From Hexactinellida sp. DTS-2022 (taxonomy: Eukaryota > Porifera > Hexactinellida), in assembly GCA_028753945.1 (NCBI GenBank), contig JAPNXP010000007.1:1488001-1552000 (forward strand): a stretch of 64,000 bases of DNA. The letters are read 5' to 3'. A program made the translations under genes and the position numbers. The notes below the pieces were generated by a model. That model saw only the letters and a list, made by a program, of their open reading frames with translations. It did no database searches and was not told where the DNA came from. Of this stretch, positions 43,795-57,056 are shown in pieces; the first letter of the stretch is position 1, and each line of letters begins with the position of its first letter.

Positions 43795-46222
43795 TCACTT
43801 TCCATATCGACAACAATGAGGATCCTAATGCTAGTAAATTTGCTGATATACTAACTTCATGCTCACTTTACCAACATATTGATACTTGTACGCACATTTC
43901 AAAACATATCCTTGATCTAATAAATAGACGGGTATGTGTTGTAAATTTCATCTCTTCCTTTGAATTGCTTCACTCTACTATATCGGATCATGCATGTATT
44001 ATTTGTAAATGTAAATTGCCTCTACCTGAGGCAAAAAAGATTCAAATCATTGGGAGGAAACTACATGATATCAAAATAGATTACTTGTGTACTGACATTA
44101 AAGAAGCTTGTGAGGAATTTAATAATGCTGATTTCTTCTCATTTGGATGATATGCTAAAAACTTTACTTGATATACATGCTCCTCTTATTTCGAAAGAAA
44201 TAAGAAATCTTCCCAATTGTCCTTGGTACAAAGATGAGTTTAGAAAGGCTAAAGAATGAAACGTAGAGCTGAGAGAAGATATCGCAAATCACACCTTACT
44301 ATTCACCTTGACATCCTAAAACAACAATCAAGATATTATAATGAATTACTAAAGTCTGCAAAGTCAGATTACTATATGACCACTTTACCAGGATTGGTAA
44401 TTGCGATGCAAAGAGTCTTTTTAAAACAGTAAACTCGTTTTTCTCTATTAGCAAGAATACTAAGAATTCTTTATTACCTATACATGAATCAGAATTGGAT
44501 CTTGCAAATAGGTTCGCTGAACATCTGCACAAAAAGTTATTGACATACGAGATTGCTTACGACTAAATCGTTTAGATCGTAAGTTTCTGTTATGTAAGTC
44601 CTCTGAGACAAGCCTAACTACTATCAATAGCTTTTACTATGTTAACCCACACGAAATAATGAAGATTATATCTACCAGGTCAAATTGTACTTGTCACCTA
44701 GATCCACTACCGTCTCCATTTTTTAAAAATGTTCATAAATCCGCTTCTGCTGCCGCTTTCTCTGATTATTAACAAATCCCTAAGTAGTGGTGTCTTCCCC
44801 TCAATTTGGAAGAAATCACTTGTTTTCCCTACTTTAAAAAAAGCTTCCCTTGATCCTAAAAATTTATTAAATTATCGTCCTATATCAAATTTGTCTTTTC
44901 TTTCTAAAGTTATCTAGTGTGTGATTGTAACTCAACTTGAATCTTATTCACATCAGAATAACCTATTTCCCACAAGACAGTCTGCATATCGTCGGTACCA
45001 CTCCGCTGAAACAATGATGCTTAAAAATACTAATGACTTAGCCTTATCTCTTGATAGGAATATGGATGTAGCTTTCGTCTTGATGGACCTGAGCAGTGCT
45101 TTCGATACAGTTGATCACAATATATTATTAAAAATATTAGAAGAAAAGTTTGGTTTTACTGGAATTGTTCAAAAATGGGTGAAGAGCTATTTAGCTGAAC
45201 GTATACAGACCGTAGTTATTTCTAAAGTAGAATCTCTAGCTAGTCCTATGCCATGTGGTGTTCCACAAGGATCTGTTCTTGGGCCTCTCTTATGTTTATT
45301 ATATATCTCTCCAATTCAAGAAATTGCACAATACTACAATATGGAAATAATGATTTATGCTGATGACACTCAATTGTATACCTCCCTTACAGATAATTCA
45401 TCTACTCTACAATTAGAAAATTTTCAACGCTGCCTCAATGATATTATACACTGGTTTCAATCTAATATGATGAAGTGCAACCCAGAGAAGACGAAATTAA
45501 TACATTTTTCCTCAAAATTCAAGAATGTCTCCTCATCCTTTAAAATATTTGCGGATTGACACGAAGTTAAGCTGGTAGAGGATGCAGTAGATCTGGGGGT
45601 TATATTGGATTCTAGTTTAAATATGAAAAAACAAGTATCAAAATTATGCTCTTCTGCTTCTATTACTCTCCGAAAAATCAGTAGTATTAGTAAATTTTTA
45701 GACAGAAAAGTATTAGAACGATTAGTTCATGCATTTATTTCCACCAAATTAGACTACTGTAACTCTATCTTATATGGATTGCCGGGTGTTGAAATACAAA
45801 GTGTTCAGCGTATACAAAATGCAGCTGCAAGACTAATCACTAAATGCAAAATACAACATCACATCTCACCTATCCTGGACCAATTACACTGGCTCACGAT
45901 AAAAAAGAGGATTGTATATAAACTATTATTGTTAACCTTCAAATCTCTCTTCCAACAGACCCCAAACTACCTTTATGAAACTCTTGTTCTTCAACATCAT
46001 CATGAACCAACTATGTCTCTAAGATCTGAAAATACTAGGCGATTACAGGTAAAAATACCCAACAATATATTTTATGGCGGAAGAGCGCACTCAGTTATTG
46101 CTCCAAGGCTATGGAATGCAATCCCTCCGAGCATTAGAAATAGTAACTCAATTGAGATTTTTAAGAAACGCTTGAAGACTCTCTTATTTAAATCTGACGA
46201 ACATGTATTTTGGACTTGTTGA
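43795..46222 (+). pseudogene. LINE endonuclease (end) and reverse transcriptase
   Basis: Endonuclease remnant: NNEDPNASKFADILTSCSLY and TISDHACIICK (catalytic SDH). A connector follows (LISKEIRNLPNCPWYKDEFR; CPWY motif), with a frameshift near 44150. Reverse transcriptase motifs appear in order: NYRPISNLSFLSKVI (44875; next codon TAG), FVLMDLSSAFDTVDH (45075), GVPQGSVLGPLL (45260), IYADDTQLY (45355, catalytic YADD) and a thumb region LGVILDSSLNMKKQV after a TGA at 45557. The C-terminal region to 46222 (APRLWNAIPPSIRNSNS) is intact. A handful of stops and shifts make it inactive. Confidence 0.87.
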
Positions 46223-46443
46223 AGACTATTATTACTTTTCCTCTTATTTCTCTCTTTACCAGTAGTATTTAATTAATCTTGCAAGTATTATTCCTATAAC
46301 ATTCAAGTAACTTTAAACTACCTAGATGTACTTATACTTTACTGTACTATATGTTAATTTTCACTTTGATCTTGTAAAGCGCATTGAGACTTTGTGAACT
46401 GCGCTTAAGAAATGCTGTATTATAATTATTAATATTATTATTT
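43795..46443 (+). mobile_element. CR1/L2-like non-LTR retrotransposon, 5'-truncated
   Basis: It contains the end of the apurinic-type endonuclease domain, a reverse transcriptase and a short 3' tail with GCGCATTGAGACTTTG followed by ATTATTAATATTATTATT, the tail style of CR1/L2-group LINEs. The 5' end, including ORF1 and most of the endonuclease, is missing. I could not identify a target-site duplication. Confidence 0.85.
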
Positions 46444-46444
46444 G

Positions 46445-47210
46445 TATTTCCTTCTTTCATGCAACTATGAATCTTGAATCTAGTTAGAAATATATTCAAA
46501 ATACGGTATAAACCGCGGGAATTTCGGAGGGATATTAATTAAATGAACAGTTCGTTACAGGACTGTTTGGTACTACTAAATCTTACCAATAACTGTAGTA
46601 GATTTCAATTTATTGATAAAAACCACCTGGATTTTTTGAAAATACTAGTAAACTTATCATGTCCATATACCATGTAACGAGGGCCATTGCATAAGGGATA
46701 ATTATGAAGTCCGTTATTTACAACAGGTAAGAAGAATTTGTCTGGGGTCTTTGTAAAGTTTTTATAGATTTATTGTTATATATAAGTAACATATTTTGGA
46801 AAATGGTAATAAACATAACGCGACGCTTTTGAAATTAGTAATTTACAGTCAATATATGCATTACGTGCTTACAGATTGGTAGTGTAAAAGGCTAAAAGCA
46901 TGTAGTACTTCTAGACTTACTATTATAAAGTTCCCGACTTGCTGTTAATGAATTAGAATTATTTGTATTCAAATCTACAAATCAATTAATTAATGTGCTC
47001 AATATACAAATCAAATACTGGAACAATAATATAGTTGTACCCAAATACTTACTTTTTAATGCCGAGAAAATCCACATAACTAACTGCGAAGAATAATAAG
47101 ATCAAAACTTATTATTCTTCGAAAAAAAACAAAAAAAAACAAATATTAGTTAGGATGGTTATAAACAAAACATGCCATTAGAAAAGGGAAAATTTGCATA
47201 CATCCTGTTT
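46445..47210. other. No gene recognised
   Basis: AT-rich interior of the Ginger-like element right of the LINE. An inverted AAGATC/AATAATAAG hairpin-like pair near 47085-47125 is the only structure I noticed. Confidence 0.4.
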
Positions 47211-47214
47211 GAAG

Positions 47215-47512
47215 GTAACCATGACAATATAAACATAGACGCATTATACGATTATACGTTATACGTTCGGGGAGCGTATAATGGACCATATATACGTTAA
47301 AATCGTTATACGTTGTATGATGATTATACGTTACGTATGATGGCATTATACGTTCACCTATCGTATAATGGTACCATATATACGTTATACGTTACGTATA
47401 ATGCAACTATGAATATAAATGTACATTTCGTTGACAAAATAGTAAATCAAGATTTACTAACATTAGTATCAAGATATACTAACGTTAATCAAGATGTACT
47501 AACATCAAACAT
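47215..47512. repeat. TATACGTTATACG and ATCAAGATNTACTAAC short repeats
   Basis: Positions 47240-47400 are filled with direct and inverted copies of TTATACGT/CGTATAATG. Positions 47445-47512 hold three roughly 24-bp tandem units, ATCAAGATNTACTAAC with a spacer. Both lie just inside the right terminal repeat of the Ginger-like element. Confidence 0.7.
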
Positions 47513-47875
47513 ATAATGTATTTTAATATTTTATAATAACATTCTAATGTATTGGAGGGGATTTATAACTTATATAATTATAATTTTAATTTATTTTAAT
47601 TAAAAAAGGTGGGAAAATGGATAAACCTTAATCTGTAGATTATTAATAAAACTCACATTGTGTGGGAGACCGCGGTACCGAAGGGCTCTTATATTCTTTA
47701 TAACTACTGAAGCTATTAAAATAATGTTACATAACTATCTATACATGCTTTAATTAAAGCAAAATAATAATATAAATTATTCATAAGTAAACGCACTTTG
47801 ACTGAAAGTTTCAGTCAAAACGCGTTTTGACTAGTCAGTTCGCGTTTTGACTGGAAACGCACTTTGACTGCAACA

Positions 47876-48294
47876 TCGAGACTGCAAAGATTTTTTTAAC
47901 ATCTCCCAAAGATATTCAAATATTTAACCACACCGGAGTTTCAGTGATTGAATTCCTTGATAGAGACTCACTTAAGTATCCATCTGAAATTATCTACCAA
48001 TTTCTCATCATAATGTATGAAATATTTTTGAAAATAGATAATCATTCATATTTAAGTAAACTATTTTACGAGGGATCCTGCCGTCGGAATTTGGTTCAGT
48101 TGTCACTTATTATTGTAGAAGAAAAGTATAGTGAAATATGGAGGCAATGGTGTGTTTGTATGATTCCAAAATGGGAAATTCTAAACATTTTTTATACTAC
48201 TGTAGCTAATTGTATTTTATCGAAGAAGGTTAGAAACTTTAATTCAATAGTTATTGGTCGAGATAATAGCAAACTTAAAAAATCCAGTACATAA
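47876..48294 (+). pseudogene. P/THAP9-type transposase, copy D, 3' part
   Basis: It resumes at CRDCKDFFNISQRYSN (completing a CxxC pair with ECR at 37184). After a stop it gives LKYPSEIIYQFLIIMYEIFL and CRRNLVQLSLIIVEEKY, with CIPKWE and NCILSKKVRNFNSIVI to the stop at 48294. This is the same C-terminal region as KYPSEVVLESIV in copy C and KYPSNDVISAVT in copies A/B. Confidence 0.82.
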
Positions 48295-48299
48295 TTCTT

Positions 48300-49490
48300 C
48301 TAATCTTATAGATAGCTTCCTGACATGCCGATGTACCAGTGCGCATCTACTACCATCATTTGACTGTATTCTCTACATTACTATCATTTAGACGAGGTCA
48401 CGAGGAGCACCACTAACACCTACAATCAAGCCGCTCATTCAGGACACATCGTAATCACATATACCCTCCCCCTGTCGTCATAGATTTACTACTGCCTAAC
48501 TGCTCTTCTAGTAACTCAGACCACTATTCTATTATTTACCTTCATTCTCTGTATTATCTTTGATTGTTGCTTTTATACTTATTTTATGTTATGATTCGTA
48601 TATTTAATTTTATATACTAGTATATAAAATACATAGATAAAAATTTATCCTTACAATTCGTAATTATCATATAAGGGTGGTGGATTATAAATTATTTCCC
48701 TTCACATTGATAGTCTACATTAATTTAGAGCTGTATTGGGATTTAGATCTAAAACCAAAGTAACTGACCTAATCAATCCCTGGTCCAAGTCCACCAATTA
48801 GCACCATTGCTTTATGTATAGAATACTATGGTTCTATATTTTATATAAAAAGAATTGAAGTATTTTCAATATTCCTGAAAAAACTTCAGGAATTCTTCGA
48901 TTAATATGGTTAATATTGGGAAAAAGCTATATTTCAAATTATATCAAGATTGGATCCCCCTAGTAGAATGACAATCAATATAACATATTACTAACTGAAA
49001 AATTCAGAATTATTTGAAAGATTAAAATATACTCCAGTTTGATCAGACATGGCCTACTATAATACGGCTATACATCCTGCCGAATCATGGTAGAAAATAA
49101 GAGTCCAGTTTTGTAAATTATTCTAAGCTAAACTATGCTTCCTATTGGCATAATTTGTATTGTGTATGGGGTAATCAACCATTGCGAGTCCATTAGAACC
49201 ACTTTTGAGAATCTAAGATTTGTGTTTAAGCTGTATAGGCGCCATTTAATGATGACGGTAACAATTTTTGATAAAATGAAAACAAATTCAAATATCATAA
49301 ATTTCAGTTACTTTCTACTTTCTAATAATTTTATAATAGGAATACTAAAATAGGGATATATTTCATATCCCAAAGGCTACTAAATCACAAAATGGCGACA
49401 TTCTAAATTTCTTTAAAAATTAAAAGCAACCACATGATAAAATACAAGTATTATCCGAATTACAACTTACAATTTTCGTCCATAAAACGT
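48300..49490. other. No gene recognised
   Basis: The 3' non-coding part of P copy D with its right terminal repeat (48763-48830), then AT-rich flank without recognisable features. Confidence 0.45.
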
Positions 49491-49644
49491 GTATAATTGA
49501 AAAATGTGTCCAAAATTTGTTAATCAAAAATTGTCACCCCAGGTGCAAATTAGACGGTCCCATCGCACCTACATGCCAAGTTTCAGATCATCAACTATAA
49601 AGCTCTGGCCAGGGCACCGTCTACGGAGAAAATAATAATAATAA

Positions 49645-52600
49645 AAATCCAAAATTGCAGCCTGTGCCGACGCATGTTCCTTTGGTGGCACTATATTTTG
49701 TTGGTTGTGTATTGATAGTGCCTCCAAAGGAACATGCTGTCGGCACAGGCTGCAATTTTGGATTTTCTTTTCGCCCAGTAATCAACGCCTCAAGGTGTCA
49801 AGAACCATTTGTTAATTGGTCCGAGTCACAAGGAACGGTAGATAAATTTGAAGTTTGTTTCTATCATAAACCATCTAGAGTTTAATGCCATTCATTCATT
49901 ATGTATTGATAAAAGATTATATTATTAGTTATGTATTTTAGCAATGTTATCCACGGTGAGTTGAGTTTAGTCAACAAATTCCTTAATTTTGATTAATTTA
50001 ATTTAATCCATTGTATACTAATGCTAAAATTAAATAGAAGCCAGTTGCAATTTATAAGTTAAATCAATTTAATTATCGCAAGTTGAAACAATAGAGTAAG
50101 ATTTAAGTAGTTAAATCAATATAATTATTTCCAAGTTGAAACAATGGAATTAGATTTAACAGTTTTGCTGAAATTGAAGTGTGAGCAAACAAAGAAATTT
50201 CAACCCCCATTTATGGCAGAAATTAAACCCTTTATTGAAAATCTTTTTATCCCATCAGACGCATAATTTTATGGCGAATACAAATGTGGAATAAAATTTG
50301 GGGGTTTAGTAAAACAACTTTTGAGTTATGAACCAGAAAAAAATTGAAAGGTGTTAAATATGTGTCAAAATTTTCTTAATCAAAAATCGTAACCCAAGGT
50401 GCAAATTATACGGTCCCATCGCACCTACATGCCAAGTTTCAGCCCATCAACTATAAAGCTCTGGCCAGGGCACCGTCTACGAAAAAAAAAAAAAAAAATA
50501 CAAATAAAAATTCCAAATTGCAGCCTGTGCCGACGCATGCCCCTTTGGTGGCACTATATTTAGTTCGTGGTTTATTGATAGTGCCTCCAAAGGAACATGC
50601 TGTCGGCGCAGGCTGAAATTTTGGGGGTTTTTTAGCCAAGTCATCATCACTATGAAGGTGTTAAATTATTTCATAAAGGTGTTTCAAAAGGCAACGACCC
50701 TTAGAGTGGTGGAAGTTTCCATTTAGATCACTTCATTTGAGAGATATTCAATTTTCAGTGGAATATAATATGTGCTGAGTCAGCATTTTTTAGGTGCGTG
50801 TTGGGTATTCACCCAACTCCAAACAACCCATGCGAATTATTTATTTCACAAAATTCTAAAAATAATTTTTTTGACGATGTGATAATCACCTCAAGGTGTC
50901 AAGACCCACTTGTATAGGTGGTACCTGGCTTAAGGACCAATTGATAAATTGAAAGTTTGTTTCTATATAGCATCATCTCTGAGATTAATGAAATTTAGAT
51001 AATTAGTATAAATATTAAATTAATTTATTAATTATTTAACACCATTATTATATACAGCAAAATAAATTAAGTTCAATTATTTGCAATCATTATTAATTTA
51101 AATTGAATTTCCCAATAATATTTGAATTCCACGCACTCGATAACCCCAATAATCTAATTGGAACCGTCTCTATAAGTTAAATACAGAATTAATTAATTAT
51201 AATTAATTACGTCAGTACATTAATTGTGCAAGAATATTCTCGCAGAAATAAATATAATCACTTAATCTGTCGTTGTTGTGGAATGTAAAATCTTAGGTTT
51301 CATTTAGAAAATAGAAGCCTAGTCGACCTCACAAGTTGAATCAATAGAATTATCACAAGTTGAAACAATGGAATTAGATTTAACACTTTCAATTGAATTG
51401 AAGTGTTAGTAAACAAAAGGAATTTGCAACTCAATTGTGGAACAAACTAAGGCCAATTTGAAAGTTCGTGCACTGTAAAAAGGTGTAGAATTTAATTCTC
51501 TATCGAATGCATATAAATAGAATATTGGGGCACCATTTATTGTTATTTTTCCACATTAAACAGGTGTAAAAATGTGTTAAAAAAATGTAATCAAAAATCG
51601 TGACACCAGGTGCACATCTGTAACCCATGAGACACATATCCTGAAAATTTGGAGCTCTTAGTTTTAAAAACTCTGTTCTGTGGAGAGGCTACGGACTAAT
51701 AATATACCAAAGCACTAAGATTAGAACTGGGCCACTATACTATAGTATAGTCGGCACAGTAATAAAGGCAGTGATTCCAATACTGGGCCACTATACTAAA
51801 GTATAGTCAGCACAGTAATAATAACAATAAAGGAAGTAAGATCAGTACTGGGCCACTATACTAAGTATAGTCGGCACAGTAATAATAATAAAAATAATAA
51901 TAAAGGCAGTGATTCCAATACTGGGCCACTATACTAAAGTAAGGTCGGCACAGTAAAAAAAATTCAAAATTGCAGCCTGTACCGACGCATGTTCCTTTGG
52001 TGGCACTATATTTTGTTGGTGGTTTATTGATAGTGCCTCCGAAGGAACATGCTGTCGGCGCAGGCTGCAATTTTGGATTTTTTTTCGCCAAGTCATCAAC
52101 GCCCAAGGTGTGAAGAACCATTTGTTAATTGGTCGGAGTCACAAGGAACAGTAGATAAATTTGAAGTAAGTTTCTATCATAAACCATCAACAGTTTAATG
52201 CCATTCATTCATTATGTATTGATAATAAATTATATTATTAGTAATTTATTCTAGCAATGTTATCCACGGTTGGTTGAGTTGAGTCAACAAATTCCTTATA
52301 TTGTATTATTTAATTTAATCCATTGTATAGTAATACTACAATTAAATTGAAGCCAGCTGGAATTTATAAGTTGAATCAATTTAATTATCGCAAGTTGAAA
52401 CAATAGTGAAAGATTTAACAAGTTAAATCAATATAATTATTACAAGTTGAAACAATAGAATATGATTCAATATAATTATTACAAGTTGAAACAATAGAAT
52501 TAGATTTAACAGTTTACTGAATCTCAAGTGCGAGGAAACACAGGAGATTGGCACCCCAATTATGGCACAAACCTAGGCTAAATTGAACATTTGTGAATTG

Positions 52601-55600
52601 CCAAAAGGTGTAGAAATTAATTTTATATCCGTATGTGTAAATTTTATCAAGCTCAATATTAATTATTTCATGTTATGAGCCATAATTAGTTTAAATAGGT
52701 GTTAAAATTATTTGATCAAAAATCGTAACCCCAGGTGCAAATTAGACGGTCATTTCGCAACTACATGCCAAATTTCAGCCCTCAATGTATACAGGTGTGG
52801 TCAAGGCACCGTCTAGGGAGAAAAAATATAATAAATAATAAAGGCAGTGATTCCAATACTGGGCCACTATACCATAGTATAGTCGGCACAGTAAAATTCC
52901 AAAATTGCAGCCTGTGCCGACGCATGTTCCTTTGGTGGCACTATATTTTGGTGGTGGCTTATTGATAGTGCCTCCAATGGAACATGCTGTCGGCACAGCT
53001 GCAATTTTGGATTTGTTTTTTACACCATGTCATCATAACTATGAAGGTGTTAAATTATTTCAAAAAGGTGTTACAGAAGGCATCGACCCTTAGAGTGGTG
53101 GAAGTTTCCATTTAGTTCATTTAATTTTCGAGATATTCAAGTTTGAGTAGAATATAATAGCTGATGACTCAGCATTTTATATGTGAGTGTTGGGTCATCA
53201 CCCAACATCAACTAACCCATTTTAAATATCGAATTAACAAAATTGTAAAAACACATTTTTTTGACGATGTCATCATCACCTCAAGGTGTCAAGACCCATT
53301 TGTAGAGGTGTTACGTGGCATAAGGATCAATTGATAAATTGGAAGTTTGTTTCTATCATATTTGATTTCTGAGATTTATGATATTTAATTAATTAGTATA
53401 AATAATAATTAATATTATATATAATTTAACACCAATTTCAATGTCCACTTACAATTATTAAGTTAAATTATTTTGTCATGAATAATTAATTAATTAATTT
53501 GGTTATTAAATTTCAATTCCGCACTCTCGATAACCCCTAATAAACAAATTATAAGCATCTATATAAGTAATATACTGGCTGAAATAATTATAATTAATTA
53601 TGTCAGTATACTAACAGTGCAATAATATTCTCGCAGAAGTAAATATAATCACATAATCTGTCGTTGTTGTGAAATATATAATCTTTTTTTTCAATTGGAA
53701 AATAGAAGCCTACTCGATCTCACAAGTTGAATCAATATAATAATAACGAGTTGAAACAATAGAATTAGATTTAACACTTTCAATAGAACTGAAGTGTTAG
53801 TAACAAAGGAAACTTGCAACTCAATTGTGGCACAAACAAAACCTAATTTATAAATTCGTGCACTGTGAAAAGGTGTAGAATTTAATTCTCTATCGAATGC
53901 AAATAATTTAAATATTCGCGGCACTATTTATTGTTCCTGGAATCCTGTTTAAATATTAAACAGGTGCAAAAATGTGTCCAAAAATCTTTAATCAAAAATC
54001 GTGACCCCAGGTGCACATCTGTAATCCATGAGACACATATCCTGAAAATTTGGGCTCTTAGTTAATAATACTCTGTTCTGTGGAGAGGATACGAAGGATA
54101 ATAATAATAATAATAAAAATCCAAAATTGCAGCTGTGCCGACGCATGTTCCTTTGGTGGCACTATATTTTGTTGGTTGTTTATTGATAGTGCCTCCAAAG
54201 GAAATGCTGTCGGCACAGCTGCAATTTTGGATTTTTTTTCCGCCATGTCATCATCACTATGAAGGTGTTAAATTATTTCAGAAAGGAGTTTCAAAAGGCA
54301 ACGACCCTTAGAGTGGTAGAAGTTTCGTTTTAGCTCACTTCATTTCAAAGATATTCAAGTTTCAGTAGAATATAATAAGTAATGAGTCAGCATTTTTTAT
54401 GTGCGTGTTGGGTGATCACACAACAACATCCAAACCATTCGAATTATTTAATTCACAAAATTGTAAAAATACATTTCTTTGACGATGTCATCATCACCTC
54501 AAGGTGTCAAGACCCACTTGTATAGGTGGTACGTGGCATACGGACCAATTGATAAATTGAAAGTTTGTTTCTATCTGCTATCATTTCTGAGATTAATGAA
54601 ATTTAGAAAATTAGTATAAATATTTCATTAATCTATTAATAATTTAACACCAATATTATGTACATCAAAATAAATTAAGTTCAATTATTTGCAATAATTA
54701 ATAATCTAAATTGAATTTCCTTCTATTATTTTAATTCAGCGCACTCGATAACCCCAATAATCTAATTGGAACCGTCTCTATAAGTTAAACACAGAGCGAA
54801 TTAATTAGAATTAAATATGTCATGTATCCATTGTGCAAAAATATTCTTGCAGAAGGAAATATAATCACATAAACTGTCGTTGTTATGAAATATATAATCT
54901 TAGTTTTCAATTGGAAAATAGAAGCCTACTCGATCTCACAAGTTGAATCAATATAATAATCACAAGTTGAAACAATAGAATTAGATATAACACTTTCAAT
55001 TGAACTGAAGTGTTAGTAAACAAAGGAAATTTGCAACTCTATTGTGGCACTAATGAAACCCAATTTAGAAATTCGTGGACTGTGAAAAGGTGTAGAATTT
55101 AATTCTCTATCGAATGCATATAAATTAAATATTCGGGTACTATTTATTGTTCCTGTTTCAATATTAAACAGGTGCAAAAATGTGTCCAAATAAATGTAAT
55201 AAAAAATCGTGACCCCAGGTGCACATCTGTAACCCATGAGACACATATCCTGAAATTTTGGGTTCTTAGTTAACTTTTCTCTGTTCAGTGGATGAGCTAC
55301 GGAGGAATAATAATAATAATAATAATAATAAAATCCAAAATTGCAGCCTGTGCCGACGCATGTTCCTTTGGTGGCACTATATTTTGGTGGTGGTTTATTG
55401 ATAGTGCCTCCAATGGAACATGCTGTCGGCACAGGCTGCAATTTTGGATTTTTTTTCGCCATGTCATCATCACTATGAAGGTGTTAAACTATTTCAGAAA
55501 AGTGATTCAAAAGGCAACGACCCTTAGTGAGTTGGAAGTTTCGTTTTAGCTCACTTCATTTGAGAGATATTCAAGTTTCAGTAGAATATAATATGTGCTG

Positions 55601-57056
55601 AGTCAGCATTTCTTAAAGTGCGTGTTGGGTGTTCACCCAACTCCAACCAATCCATGCGAATTATTTAATTCACAAAATTGTAAAAATACATTTTTTTGAC
55701 GATGTCATCATCACCTTAAGGTGTCAAGATCCACTTGTATAGGTGGTACGTGCCATAAGGACCAATTGATAAATTTAAAGTTTGTTTCTATCTTATATCA
55801 TTTCTGAGATTAATGAAATTTAGATAATTTGTATAAATATTTAATTAATCTATTAATAATTTAACACCAATATTATGTACATCAAAATATATTAAGTTCA
55901 ATCTTTTGCAATAATTATTCACTTAAATTGAATTTCACTATCATATTTGAATTCAGCGCACTCGATAATCCCAATAATCTATTTGGAAGTTGGAACCATT
56001 TCTATACATTAAACACAGAGCTAATTAATTAGAATTAAATATGTCATGTATCCATTGTGCAAGAATATTCTATGCAGAAGTAATTATAATACATAATCTG
56101 TCGTTGTTGTGGAATGTAAAATCTTAGTTTTCAAATAGAAAATAGAAGCCTACTCGATTTCACAAGTGGAATCAATATAATTATCGCAAGTTTAAATAAT
56201 AGTGTAAGATTTAACAAGTTTAATCAATATAATTATTACAAGTTGAAACAATGGAATTAGATTTAACAGTTTACTGAAATTGAAGTGTGAGTAAACAAAT
56301 AAATTTCAACCCCCATTTATGGCAGAAATTAAACCCATTACTAAAAATTTCTTTACCCATCAGACGCAGAATTTGAAGATGAATCCAAAGATGAAATAAA
56401 AATTGGGGGTTTAGTATAACATTCTTTGAGTTATGGACCAGACAAATTTTGAAAGGTGTTAAACATGTGTCCAAAATTTGTTAATCAAAAATCGTAACCC
56501 CAGGTGCACATCTGTAACCCATGAGACACCTGTCCTGCAAATTTGGGTTGTTAGTTAATCAAACTCTGTTCTGTGGATGAGCTACGGAAGAATAATAATA
56601 ATAACTAACCAAAGCACTAAGATTAGAACTGGGCCACTATACTATAGTATAGTCGGCACAGTAATAATACTAATAATAATCGGTAACCAAAGCACTAAGA
56701 TTAGAACTGGGCCACTATACTATAGTATAGTCGGCACAGTAATAATATACCAAAGCACTAAGACCAATACTGGGCCACTATACTATAGTATAGTCGGCAC
56801 AGTAATAATAAAGGCAGTGATTCCAATACTGGGCCACTATACTATAGTATAGTCGGCACAGTAATAATAATAAAGGCAGTCATTTCAATTCTGCACTGGG
56901 CCACTATACTAAAGTAAGGTCGGCACAGTAATAAAAATAAAAAATTGCAGCCTGTGCCGAGGCATGTTCCTTTGGTGGCACTATATTTTGGTGGGGGTTT
57001 ATTGATAGTGCCTCCAAAGGAACATGCTGTCGGAACAGCCTGCAATTTTAGATTTT
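49645..57056. repeat. Seven copies of a ~120-bp hairpin
   Basis: Copies lie at about 49645-49766, 50510-50630, 51966-52080, 52894-53013, 54117-54233, 55333-55452 and 56938-57056. Each has arms of about 50 bp, beginning AAAATYCAAAATTGCAGCCT and containing GTGCCGACGCATGTTCC and TTGGTGGCACTAT, around a loop of roughly 20 bp. Copies differ by scattered substitutions, yet both arms stay complementary nearly throughout. Confidence 0.9.

Larger units (their letters stand above)
37185..47875 (+). mobile_element. 10.7-kb Ginger-like DNA transposon (integrase type)
   Basis: Long terminal inverted repeats (37185-37548 and 47497-47875, roughly 90% alike) start TGTTGCAGTCAAAG. The flanking direct repeat is TCGA (37181-37184 and 47876-47879). 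The TGTNR terminus, long terminal repeats and 4-bp duplication are, as I recall, features described for Ginger transposons. Excision with one TCGA joins NSKECR to DCKDFFN in P copy D, which supports the boundaries. Cargo: a KRBA2-like integrase gene, a nested hAT element, a foldback, repeat Z and a truncated LINE. Subterminal words AAAACGCGTTTTGACT recur near both ends. Confidence 0.88.
34256..48830 (+). mobile_element. P-element-like transposon, copy D, split by a Ginger-like element
   Basis: The left terminal repeat (34256-34322; ATAGCATTCTATACATAA) matches the complement of the right one (48763-48830; CATAGTATTCTATACATAA), including GGACTTGGACSAGGGATTGR. The 10.7-kb Ginger-like insertion at 37185-47875 accounts for most of the length; the P element itself is about 3.9 kb. 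The terminal repeats are a subfamily distinct from copies A/B and C/E. Confidence 0.85.

Noticed and set aside
37185..47875. A Polinton/Maverick interpretation of the 10.7-kb element
   Set aside because: No protein-primed polymerase, capsid or packaging ATPase frames were seen, and the TSD is 4 bp rather than 6 bp. The extra length is explained by a nested hAT, LINE and repeats.
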